Assembly (NCBI GenBank): GCA_029937205.1 | Contig: JAPYQV010000010.1 | Location: forward strand, 1 to 18,368 | From: Alphaproteobacteria bacterium | Lineage (GTDB): Bacteria > Pseudomonadota > Alphaproteobacteria > UBA828 | DNA length: 18,368 nt | Reading direction: 5' to 3' | Shown here: piece by piece, positions 1-6,599 of the stretch | How the letters are laid out: the number at the start of each line of letters is the position of its first letter | Position numbering within the stretch: the stretch's first letter is position 1 | Program-made: the position numbers and the translations under genes | The notes under the pieces: model-generated | Database searches by the model: none | Seen by the model: the letters and a program-made list of their open reading frames with translations, nothing else | What the model was told of the DNA's origin: nothing

Positions 1-1
1 G

Positions 2-847
2 GAAGACGTGCCGACTAATGCCGGTTCGCTCAGGCGCGTCAAAATGCACCTGCGCGAAAATTGTGTCGTCGGTATTCCACGCCATCCGACAAGCTGCTCG
101 GTGGCAACCACCAATGTTGCCGATCGGGTTGGCAATTCGGTGCAGCGTGCCATTGCCGAACTGGGTGACGGCTACGGCATGGCAAGTGCCGGCTCGATCA
201 TCCCGCCCAGCATCGGCGTGATATCCGGCAGCAGCGAGAAGACCGGCGGCCCCTATGTGAATCAAATTTTCCTCGGCTGGGGCGGAGGTGCCGCCGGGCC
301 GCAGGTCGATGCCTGGATTTCCATTGGCCATATCGGCAATGCCGGTGGCTCGTATCAGGACAGCATCGAACTGGACGAAATGCGCTTCCCTATGCATGTC
401 ACCGGGCGCCATTTTATTACCGATAGCGGCGGTGCCGGGCGGACCCGCGGCGGCGAAGCGGTCTATTGTGAGTTCGGCCCGACCGAAGGCGACATGGAAG
501 TGGGCTATGTCAGCGACGGCAATGATCATGCGCCGGAAGGCACACGCGGCGGCGGCGATGGTGCTTGCGCCAACCAATTTAGACGTGACCTCAACGGCGA
601 TTTACATCAACTCGATGCCTGCGCCCAGGCAGTTATTCCGGAAGGCCATACCATCGTCTCCTATTCTTGCGGCGGCGGCGGCTACGGCGCGCCGCTCGAG
701 CGCGATGCCGACAAGGTTGCCCATGATGTGCGAGAGAAATGGGTATCTGTCGATGTTGCCAAGCAGACTTATGGCGTTGTCGTCAGCGCCGGCGGTGTGA
801 TCGACCAGGCAGCGACGAACAAGTTACGCGCCGGGCAGGGCGGCTAG
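2..847 (+). CDS. Hydantoinase B/oxoprolinase family protein, C-terminal part (5' end outside window)
   Basis: The reading frame is already open at base 2 and ends at TAG 845-847, so only the last 281 or so residues are seen; the GTG at 8 is internal. The protein belongs to the HyuB family, which with HyuA forms ATP-dependent N-methylhydantoinases, 5-oxoprolinases and related carboxylases in the cytoplasm. Family hallmarks visible are the segment LRENCVVGIPRHPTSCSVAT, the glycine-rich FLGWGGGAAG stretch, GGAGRTRGG, and the C-terminal SCGGGGYGAPLERDADKVAHD followed by a VREKWVS..YGVVV tail. It lies 4 bp upstream of a second hyuB paralogue, and the two are roughly 60-65 % identical by eye along the shared part, pointing to tandem duplication. 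No hyuA is in the window; it may lie upstream. The substrate cannot be told from sequence. The family is confident, the exact reaction is not. Confidence 0.93.
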   Translation, partial: EDVPTNAGSLRRVKMHLRENCVVGIPRHPTSCSVATTNVADRVGNSVQRAIAELGDGYGMASAGSIIPPSIGVISGSSEKTGGPYVNQIFLGWGGGAAGPQVDAWISIGHIGNAGGSYQDSIELDEMRFPMHVTGRHFITDSGGAGRTRGGEAVYCEFGPTEGDMEVGYVSDGNDHAPEGTRGGGDGACANQFRRDLNGDLHQLDACAQAVIPEGHTIVSYSCGGGGYGAPLERDADKVAHDVREKWVSVDVAKQTYGVVVSAGGVIDQAATNKLRAGQGG

Positions 848-851
848 ACGT

Positions 852-2627
852 ATGAGCGAGGCCGCCGCGCTTGATGGCGTACAGATGGCGATCCTCAACA
901 AGCGCCTCGAGGGCGTGTGCCGCAAAATGGCCAACACCCTCTTCCGCACCGGGCGCTCGGGCGTGCTCAATACGGCGCGTGACTTTTCCTGCTGCATTGT
1001 TACCGCCGATAACCAGCTATTGGCGGCTGCTGAGAGTCTCCCAATTCATGTTTTGAGTGGGCCCGACTTAATGGCAGTGGCGATGCAGGAGTTTCATCCC
1101 GTACTCAAGCGCGGTGATGCCTTCCTGCATAATTCGCCCTATCACGGCTGCTCCCATCCTGCAGATCATACGATTTTAGTGCCGGTGATGGATGATGACG
1201 GACGCCACCGTTTCACCATGGTGGCCAAGGCGCACCAGGCCGACTGTGGTAACTCGCTGCCGACCACCTATATGGGCGGCGCGCGAGATGTTTATCAGGA
1301 AGGCGCGCTGATCTTCCCGGCGGTGCGGGTGCAGGAGAATTTTCAGGACATCGAGGATATCGTCCGCATGTGCCGCATGCGCATCCGTGTACCGGAGCAA
1401 TGGTGGGGCGATTATCTCGCTGAAATGGGCGCAGCGCGTATTGGCGAGCGCGAATTGATGACACTGGCAGCGGAAATCGGCTGGGACATGCTCGATTCCT
1501 TTACCGATCAATGGTTCGAATATAGCGAGCAACGCATGGCGGCCGAGATCAAGCGCCTGCCGGCAGGCGGGATGACCGTCTCCAGCGCCCATGATCCGTT
1601 CCCGGGGGCGCCGGACGGCATTGACGTCAAAGTCAAACTTACCATCGACCCGGCGAACGGTTTTATCGAAGTTGATCTGCGTGACAATCCGGACTGCCTC
1701 CCTTGCGGTTTAAATTTAAGCGAGGCGTGTTCGCGCACTTCGGCCATGGTCGGTGTGTTTAATTCGATTGATCACACGGTGCCGCCGAATGCCGGTAGCT
1801 TCCGCCGCATCCGCGTGCTTTTGCGTGAGAATTGCGTCGTCGGTATTCCACGGCATCCGACGAGCTGCTCGGTCGCCACAACAAATGTGGCCGATCATGT
1901 TGCGAACGGGGTACAGCGCGCCATTGCGGAATTGGCGGAAGGCGCTGGCATGGCGGAAGTGGGATCGGTCATTCCGCCCAGCGTTGGCGTGATATCGGGA
2001 ACCAAGCCCGGCACTGGCGAGGCCTTCGTCAATCAGATTTTCCTTGGTTTCGGTGGCGGTGCCGCGTCTCCCACAGCAGATGCCTGGGTGACGATCGGCC
2101 ATGTCGGCAATGCCGGCCTGTGCTACCAGGACAGCGCCGAAGTGGACGAGCAAGTTTTTCCCATTTTCGTCAAAGACCGCCATTTCGTCTCGAATACCGG
2201 CGGTGCCGGGCGCTATCGCGGCGGCAGCGGCATGCAAGTCGAATTCGGCCCGGACGGCTGTGATCTCGAAGTCGGCTATGTCAGTGACGGCACATTGTAT
2301 CCTGCTCAGGGTGCGCGTGGTGGCGGCCGTGGCGGGCGAGCTGAGCAATATGTGCGGCATGCCAATGGCGAGTGCGAAACACTTGAGGCGTGCGCCCAAG
2401 TGCAGGTGCGCGAAGGCGAGACCATTGTCTCACTATCCTGCGGTGGCGGCGGATTTGGTTCGCCACTTGAACGTCCACTGGCCGAAGTCGCCCACGATGT
2501 GCGCGAGAAATGGATCAGCGCGGAGGCAGCGCAGCGTGACTATGGCGTTACCCTTGGCGCCGATGGCGAGGCCGATATTGAGAGCAGTGAACAGCTGCGT
2601 GCAGAAATGGCCGCCGCCGCTTCCTAG
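852..2627 (+). CDS. Hydantoinase B/oxoprolinase family protein (HyuB-like), complete
   Basis: This 591-residue protein is a full-length HyuB-type subunit, normally cytoplasmic and paired with a HyuA ATPase subunit to open cyclic amides (hydantoins, 5-oxoproline) or carboxylate small ketones. The N-terminal part has the family's DFSCCIVTADNQLLA and HNSPYHGCSHPADHT blocks (the latter His/Asp-rich, probably metal-binding), and the C-terminal part repeats the LRENCVVGIPRHP, GGGAASP and SCGGGGFGSPLERPL blocks of the upstream paralogue. The ATG at 852 follows the preceding stop by 4 bp, so the two genes are almost surely co-transcribed. The length is slightly above the usual 530-580 residues. The stop overlaps the convergent merR stop by 4 bp at the CTAG 2624-2627. 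Two B subunits side by side could form a hetero-oligomer or serve different substrates; this is inference. Confidence 0.94.
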   Translation: MSEAAALDGVQMAILNKRLEGVCRKMANTLFRTGRSGVLNTARDFSCCIVTADNQLLAAAESLPIHVLSGPDLMAVAMQEFHPVLKRGDAFLHNSPYHGCSHPADHTILVPVMDDDGRHRFTMVAKAHQADCGNSLPTTYMGGARDVYQEGALIFPAVRVQENFQDIEDIVRMCRMRIRVPEQWWGDYLAEMGAARIGERELMTLAAEIGWDMLDSFTDQWFEYSEQRMAAEIKRLPAGGMTVSSAHDPFPGAPDGIDVKVKLTIDPANGFIEVDLRDNPDCLPCGLNLSEACSRTSAMVGVFNSIDHTVPPNAGSFRRIRVLLRENCVVGIPRHPTSCSVATTNVADHVANGVQRAIAELAEGAGMAEVGSVIPPSVGVISGTKPGTGEAFVNQIFLGFGGGAASPTADAWVTIGHVGNAGLCYQDSAEVDEQVFPIFVKDRHFVSNTGGAGRYRGGSGMQVEFGPDGCDLEVGYVSDGTLYPAQGARGGGRGGRAEQYVRHANGECETLEACAQVQVREGETIVSLSCGGGGFGSPLERPLAEVAHDVREKWISAEAAQRDYGVTLGADGEADIESSEQLRAEMAAAAS

Positions 2628-3037
2628 CATTCGTCGAAGAGCGTTTCCAATATTGGGCAGTCCGGCACATTGCCGCCTTCACACAGCGCCGCCTTTTGTT
2701 TCAACACTTCGGCCATGCGATTGAGGTCGGCGATCTTGCTCTCTATTTCGCTGAGGTGATCCAATGTCGCCGCCTTAACTTCACGACAGTTTGAACCGCC
2801 GCCTTCAGCCAGTGCCAGCAATTCGCGCACCCGGTTTAGGCTGAATCCCAACTCGCGGCCGCGGCGAATGAAATTGAGGCGTTTTAGCAACGCCTCGCCA
2901 TAAAGGCGGTAGCCACCGCTCGAGCGCGGCGGGGCAGGCATCAGACCGGCGCGCTCGTAATAGCGGATTGTCTCAATTTTGCAGCCGGTACGGCGCGACA
3001 CTTCACCAATCGTGATATCGGCATTTCTGCTGGCCAT
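2624..3037 (-). CDS. merR: MerR-family metal-responsive transcriptional regulator
   Basis: This 137-residue regulator has the MerR winged helix (TIGEVSRRTGCKIETIRYYERAGL, residues about 9-32, then the SGGYRLY wing) and a long dimerisation helix. Three cysteines match the Hg(II) ligands of MerR: C84 (SNC) and C119 are exactly 35 residues apart as in Tn501 MerR, and C127 follows in a PDCPI motif. The C119-C127 loop is one residue shorter than in MerR and equals the CueR loop, but CueR has Ser at the first position, so a divalent thiophilic metal is more likely than Cu(I). A further C137 ends the protein. The ATG at 3037 is preferred over TTG 3055 because a GGGAG stands 7 bp before it and MerR proteins start close to the TIG motif. 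It is divergent from the merB operon and should repress or activate that promoter by DNA twisting. Confidence 0.92.
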   Translation of the reverse strand: MASRNADITIGEVSRRTGCKIETIRYYERAGLMPAPPRSSGGYRLYGEALLKRLNFIRRGRELGFSLNRVRELLALAEGGGSNCREVKAATLDHLSEIESKIADLNRMAEVLKQKAALCEGGNVPDCPILETLFDEC

Positions 3038-3070
3038 GGCCGTGCTCCCGAACAAGTGATCATGCGTGGC

Positions 3071-3101
3071 TTGTGTCTGTAGTTACTACAGTGTTGATAA
3101 T
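3071..3101 (+). promoter_or_regulatory. MerR-type promoter/operator of the merB operon
   Basis: A -35 element TTGTGT (3071-3076) and a -10 element GATAAT (3096-3101) are separated by exactly 19 bp, the over-long spacer typical of MerR-activated promoters. The spacer begins with a perfect palindrome CTGTAGTTACTACAG (3077-3091, 7-bp arms around one base). In the Tn501 mer promoter the dyad also starts at the first spacer base. It lies between the divergent merR start (3037) and the merB start (3143), with about 40 bp of leader. The merB ribosome-binding site AAAGAGG is at 3127-3133. Regulation by the adjacent MerR is inferred from this layout. Confidence 0.88.
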
Positions 3102-3142
3102 ACTGGCCGCAAGATAACGTTCAGGCAAAGAGGCAATAGAGC

Positions 3143-4129
3143 ATGGTAGCCACGGCGCAGCATTCCCGCCCGTCAGAAAACACTGGTCGCTCGTCCGTCG
3201 CCATTCGGCCGGGTGTCGAAATGCCGGATTGGTCCCAGATATCCTCGCCCCAGGCCGAGGCCGCGCTAGGCGCCATCTTGGAAATATTTCATTTTGACGA
3301 TTGTTTTAGAAAATTCGACGCGACGGTGGATTTGGTACGGTGCACATTGTTGACGCTCTATGGAGAATTGGGCCGCGCACCGAGATCAGTTGAAATCGCC
3401 ATGGCAGCGGGGCTTGAGCAAGATCAAATTGAATCTGCCCTCGCCGCTCTTCGCCGCCGCGACCTGGTTGTGCTTGATGAGCAAAGCGGCGCGGTAAAAG
3501 GCGCCTATCCCTTCACAGAGCGCGAGACCGGCCATCGCATCAAGTTTGCCGGCACAACACTCAACGCCATGTGCGCCGTTGATGCGCTCGGCGCGGGCGC
3601 GATGTTCGCCAGCGATTGCGAGATTAAATCCTCTTGCCGGCAGTGCGGTGCGCCAGTTTCTGTAACAACGGCTGACAAGGGCGAGCGCCTCAGTGCCGTT
3701 GTGCCGCAAACCAGCGTGGTCTGGAACGGCATCCATTATGAAGGGCAGGCGGCAAATTCATTGTGTACGGTGATCGCCTTTTTTTGCTCGCCCGCGCATC
3801 TTGAGCAATGGCTCGAAGCGCGCGAGGGCTCAAAAGGCTTTAGGCTTTCGGTGGATGAGGCGATGCAGGTTGGCAAAGCTCTCTTCCGGCCCGTCTTGGC
3901 CGAAAGTAGGAAGCATCGAATGATCGAATTGAATTCAACTATCACCTGCCCTGAATGTGCGGCACAAACGAAAGAGGAAATGCCGACCGATTCGTGCCTC
4001 TTTTTCTACGAATGCCCGGATTGCAGGGCACGCCTCAAACCTCTGACCGGTGATTGTTGCGTGTTCTGCTCTTACGGCGATGTGAAATGCCCGCCGATCC
4101 AACAGGGCGACGGCTGTTGCGTGGCATGA
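3143..4129 (+). CDS. merB: Alkylmercury lyase (MerB) fused to a C-terminal GDCCVxC cysteine domain
   Basis: The first about 255 residues of this 328-residue protein are an organomercurial lyase, which protonolyses the C-Hg bond to give the hydrocarbon and Hg(II) in the cytoplasm. The N-terminal helical region (about 50-115) leads into YPFTERETGHRI and the catalytic MCAVDALGAG segment: C144 and D147 match C96 and D99 of R831b MerB, and C208 in the SLCTVIAFFCS segment matches C159. From M260 (IELNSTITCPEC) begins an extra domain with Cys at 269, 272, 285, 291, 294, 305, 306, 309 and 316. Its GDCCVFCSYG (303-312) and CPPIQ match the small GDCCVxC proteins otherwise known as separate genes, and M260 sits where such a protein would start. 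The normal MerB is about 212 residues. The tail may accept Hg(II) from the active site (inference). First gene of the mer-like operon; overlaps the next by ATGA. Confidence 0.92.
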   Translation: MVATAQHSRPSENTGRSSVAIRPGVEMPDWSQISSPQAEAALGAILEIFHFDDCFRKFDATVDLVRCTLLTLYGELGRAPRSVEIAMAAGLEQDQIESALAALRRRDLVVLDEQSGAVKGAYPFTERETGHRIKFAGTTLNAMCAVDALGAGAMFASDCEIKSSCRQCGAPVSVTTADKGERLSAVVPQTSVVWNGIHYEGQAANSLCTVIAFFCSPAHLEQWLEAREGSKGFRLSVDEAMQVGKALFRPVLAESRKHRMIELNSTITCPECAAQTKEEMPTDSCLFFYECPDCRARLKPLTGDCCVFCSYGDVKCPPIQQGDGCCVA

Positions 4130-4359
4130 AAATCGGTGGCCTGATTCTTCTGCTGGCATTGCCAGCTTGCTGCATTCTGCTGACGGTTGTGACGGCGGGA
4201 ACCTTGGCGGCAATCGGCGGCTGGTTCGTCGATGGACCTGGCTTGGCGCTTGTCGCCGCCGTCGGTGTGGGCCTCACCGTCTATATTCTGTGGCGTTGGC
4301 GCGGGCGTTCGGACTCGAGCAAAGTGCGCGAACCAAGACGTGGGCAAAGCAGCGAGTGA
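4126..4359 (+). CDS. MerF-like mercury transport membrane protein
   Basis: This 77-residue protein starts at ATG 4126, overlapping the merB stop as ATGA; an upstream in-frame start at 4054 would lie wholly within merB. It has two membrane segments (about residues 4-28 and 36-58) separated by a short loop, followed by a basic tail. A vicinal pair C15-C16 (LPACCILL) sits in the first helix, the position used by MerF and MerT to relay Hg(II) across the inner membrane, and the GLTVYILWRWR end of the second helix resembles GLTIYAIQRKR of MerF. MerF's second, C-terminal CC pair is missing, and the tail RGRSDSSKVREPR has no Cys. It may hand metal to the Cys-rich MerB tail or the CCTP protein next door instead; this is inference. 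The length fits MerF (about 81). Confidence 0.72.
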   Translation: MKIGGLILLLALPACCILLTVVTAGTLAAIGGWFVDGPGLALVAAVGVGLTVYILWRWRGRSDSSKVREPRRGQSSE

Positions 4360-4910
4360 TTCGCTCAGCCCTTTACGAGACAGGCGCCGCAATTGGCCTT
4401 GTCCTCAGCCAACCGCCCTATCGCCATCTGGCTCTGGCCATATTTGTTCCGGTGTTGGCGCTTTATCTTTTTCTGCTCCCTTCGGCGTTTACCGCCGGCA
4501 GCAACGGACTTATTTCATTGCGCTACCTGAACGCCGAACTGGTGATTTTCTCGGTGCTGTTGGCAAGTTTGTTGAGCCTCAGTTTAATGCTCAACATATA
4601 TGCTTTCCGCGCTGCCGCGCGCCGGAAGGGAGGCATACTGACATTTGGCGCCCTGGCCTCAAGCCTGTTGCCGAGCACACTTTGCTGCACGCCCGTGGTG
4701 CCGACGGTTCTGGCATTCCTCGGCGCGACGACACCGCAGATATTTGGCTTTTCAGGAAAATTGCAGGGCTTTATCGCCACCTATGAGACGGCCTTTCTCA
4801 TTTTTGCTTCGCTCCTGCTGCTGATTTCCTTACGCCTGGCGGCGAGGTCGGTGATGGGATTTTGTCCTCTTCCCATAAGAAACGCTCAACCGAATGGAAT
4901 GCGCTCATGA
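4356..4910 (+). CDS. Four-helix membrane protein with CCTP motif, mer-like operon
   Basis: The frame is open from upstream, but GTG 4356 is chosen because it overlaps the previous stop as GTGA, matching the other junctions of this operon, and the residues upstream of it are read out of frame from the MerF-like gene. The 184-residue product has about four membrane segments (residues about 25-46, 62-84, 96-123, 145-163) and no recognisable enzyme motif. The third segment carries LCCTPVVPT with vicinal cysteines at 110-111 followed by TP, like the metal-relaying CC-x-P helices of MerT/MerF, and C170 lies near the C-terminus. By context it is an inner-membrane metal or thiol transporter component. 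I do not recognise a named family; a partner of the following redoxin is another option. It overlaps the redoxin start by 4 bp (ATGA at 4907-4910). Confidence 0.75.
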   Translation: MIRSALYETGAAIGLVLSQPPYRHLALAIFVPVLALYLFLLPSAFTAGSNGLISLRYLNAELVIFSVLLASLLSLSLMLNIYAFRAAARRKGGILTFGALASSLLPSTLCCTPVVPTVLAFLGATTPQIFGFSGKLQGFIATYETAFLIFASLLLLISLRLAARSVMGFCPLPIRNAQPNGMRS

Positions 4911-5491
4911 CTCGGATTGTCCAAACTTCAACAGCGAAATGCCGGCTGTTTCGGACCGTACTAATTTTAGCCATTGCGGTTCAGCTACTTTTTTCGGGCC
5001 TACCCGGTGCCTCCTTTTCTGCGCACGCTGATGATAATGTCGTTCTGAAAATTGGCGCGCCTGCGCCCGATTTTAGTTTCACCGACCTTGACGGTAGCGA
5101 CTACAAATTGTCTCAATTCCGCGGCAAACCGGTGATGCTGTGGTTCTTTGCCAGCTAGTGTCCGACGTGCATCGGCAGTACGAAGATGGTCTCGCAGCGG
5201 TTCGAGGAATTGACCGCGAACGGTATGCAGATTATCCAATTGAGGCTTTACAATAATCTCGGCTACAGCGGCCCGTCAGCGGGTCAATTCGCTGAGACCT
5301 ATGCTAGCGCCACAGGCGAATTGCCAAACTGGCTGTGGGGCGAAGCCTCCCTCGAAGCAAGCGTCACCTATGATCCAAGAGGCTATCCGGATATCTACTT
5401 TCTCATCGACCGCGAGGGCGTGCTGCGCGGCGCCAATGGCGCGCCCAATGTCAGCATGAACGATATTCTCGATTTCGCCGGCAAGAGTTGA
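4907..5491 (+). pseudogene. Secreted TlpA/peroxiredoxin-like redoxin interrupted by an amber codon at the active site
   Basis: The frame runs 194 codons from ATG 4907 to TGA 5489-5491 if TAG 5156-5158 is read through. Residues 1-41 form a Sec signal peptide (basic start, hydrophobic 17-31, AHA cleavage site), followed by the redoxin start LKIGAPAPDFSFTDLDGS and FRGKPVMLWFFAS. The next codon is TAG, immediately before CPTC (C85, C88), the place where thioredoxin-fold proteins have Trp (WC-x-x-C); one G-to-A change in TGG explains it. Sequence after the stop stays open and redoxin-like (DPRGYPDIYFLIDREGVLRG). As it stands the product is an 83-residue fragment without the catalytic cysteines. 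A start at ATG 5186 could make only the C-terminal part. It could be a recent null mutation, a sequencing error or amber read-through. It is the last gene of the mer-like operon and ends 10 bp from the convergent LLM gene. Confidence 0.8.
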
Positions 5492-5501
5492 GCACTCAGT
5501 A

Positions 5502-6521
5502 TTAGGCGGCAAAGGTCTCGATCATCGCCTTATGATTGGCTTTCGATTCCTCCGGTTCCAACCACGGCATCGGACAATAAAGAATAAGCGTTTCGAATAA
5601 TCCCTCGAACGCCTCCAATTTCTTGCGCACCTCGTCGGGGGTGCCGGCGAGAACCAGGGCGTCGATCATGTCTTCGGTTACCAGGTCAAGCATCTTCGGC
5701 ACGTCGTTCTCAGCCATGGCGGCGCGGATCGCCAGTTTTTCCTTGGTGAAACCGGCCGGGTCGAGCACCTGATCGAAGTAGGGCAGGTTGGAATAGAAGG
5801 CGATCGGCGCCCGGGCACGGCGGCGCGCGCGCGCGCGGTCCTTGTCGACCGAGCAAACCTTGAGCGAGCAAATCTCGATATCGCTCATCGCGCGCCCGGC
5901 CCTGTCCAAGCCCTTCTTGAGATTGGGATGCACGATGTCAGTGAAATATTGCGGCGTGTTGAGAAGATTGGCGATAACGCCGTCGGCCATCCGGCCGCTC
6001 AATTGCAACATCGCCGGTTGCACGACGGCGAGGTAGATCGGCAGCGGCGGGTAGGGTGGTGCCATGATGCGGCGATAGTCGCGAATTTTTATATATTCGC
6101 CGTCATAATCGATCGGGTTGGTCGGGCTCGCTGACCACATGGCGCGGATCGCTTCGACATATTCGCGCATCCGCCTGGCCGGCTTGTCGACCGTCAGTTG
6201 ATGCCAATTTTCGTTCCACATAGGCGGCGCAGTTCCGAGGCCGAGGATGAAGCGGCCTTGGGTCAGTTCCGCCATGGACATGGCACTGATCTCGGTCATT
6301 GCCGGCGGGCGGGCATAGGTGGCGACGCCGGTGCCGAGGCGCACCTTTTTGCATTCTGCGGCCATGGCGGCGAGCGGCACAAATGCATCGCGGCCAAGCT
6401 CGGTGGTCCACAGACTGTCGGCGCCGGCATCCTCGGCTTGGCGGGCATAGCGCACGGTTTCATCCAGTGTGAGGTTATCCCCGCTGAAGAGGATTCCCCA
6501 TTTCCATTTTTGCGCCATCAT
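5502..6521 (-). CDS. LLM-class flavin/F420-dependent oxidoreductase
   Basis: The 339-residue protein is a luciferase-like monooxygenase-superfamily TIM barrel, resembling F420-dependent methylene-tetrahydromethanopterin-reductase-like enzymes. Visible family features are WGILFSGDNLTLDETVRYAR with AEDAGADSLW near the N-terminus, VRLGTGVATYARPPAMTEISA, and LTQGRFILGLGTAP, which line the cofactor pocket in this fold; the C-terminal half has the VLAGTPDEVRKKLE segment common to the group. Two adjacent ATGs open it (6521, 6518); AGGGAGG lies 3 and 6 bp before them, so 6518 may be the true start. It is divergent from alkB across 78 bp. The substrate is unknown; in this setting an oxidative role in hydrocarbon or xenobiotic metabolism is plausible. 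FMN or F420 use cannot be decided from sequence. Confidence 0.9.
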   Translation of the reverse strand: MMAQKWKWGILFSGDNLTLDETVRYARQAEDAGADSLWTTELGRDAFVPLAAMAAECKKVRLGTGVATYARPPAMTEISAMSMAELTQGRFILGLGTAPPMWNENWHQLTVDKPARRMREYVEAIRAMWSASPTNPIDYDGEYIKIRDYRRIMAPPYPPLPIYLAVVQPAMLQLSGRMADGVIANLLNTPQYFTDIVHPNLKKGLDRAGRAMSDIEICSLKVCSVDKDRARARRRARAPIAFYSNLPYFDQVLDPAGFTKEKLAIRAAMAENDVPKMLDLVTEDMIDALVLAGTPDEVRKKLEAFEGLFETLILYCPMPWLEPEESKANHKAMIETFAA

Positions 6522-6546
6522 CTGCCTCCCTGTTGCGTGGCTGTTA

Positions 6547-6575
6547 TTGTCGCATTTATTTTTACTTTTGATAAG
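6547..6575 (+). promoter_or_regulatory. Possible sigma-70-like promoter for alkB
   Basis: TTGTCG (6547-6552) and GATAAG (6570-6575) are spaced by 17 bp in the 78-bp divergent gap between the LLM oxidoreductase and alkB, 24 bp before the proposed alkB start. Both elements are imperfect and no operator was recognised beside them, so this is a weak call. Confidence 0.3.
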
Positions 6576-6599
6576 CCGTATGCCGGATGGCGCTTATGA

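Noticed and set aside
61..1890. Repeated DNA at about 65-102 and 1836-1873 as a mobile element or direct repeat
   Set aside because: It lies in the same conserved protein block of two homologous genes in the matching frame, so paralogy explains it.
1716..2399. Long leftward frame opposite the second hyuB
   Set aside because: Antisense shadow of a strongly conserved gene; its translation has no family features.
4167..4355. Extended N-terminus (63 residues) for the CCTP membrane protein
   Set aside because: It would be read out of frame through the MerF-like gene and is Arg/Gly/Cys-rich with no membrane character; the GTG at 4356 fits the overlap pattern of the operon.
5156..5158. Pyrrolysine or selenocysteine insertion in the redoxin
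   Set aside because: Selenocysteine uses TGA, not TAG, and the codon replaces the Trp, not a catalytic Cys. Pyrrolysine machinery is rare in proteobacteria and nothing here supports it.
2624..5491. Transposon carrying the mer-like genes
   Set aside because: No transposase, terminal inverted repeats or target duplications were seen at the edges; horizontal gain is possible but unsupported.
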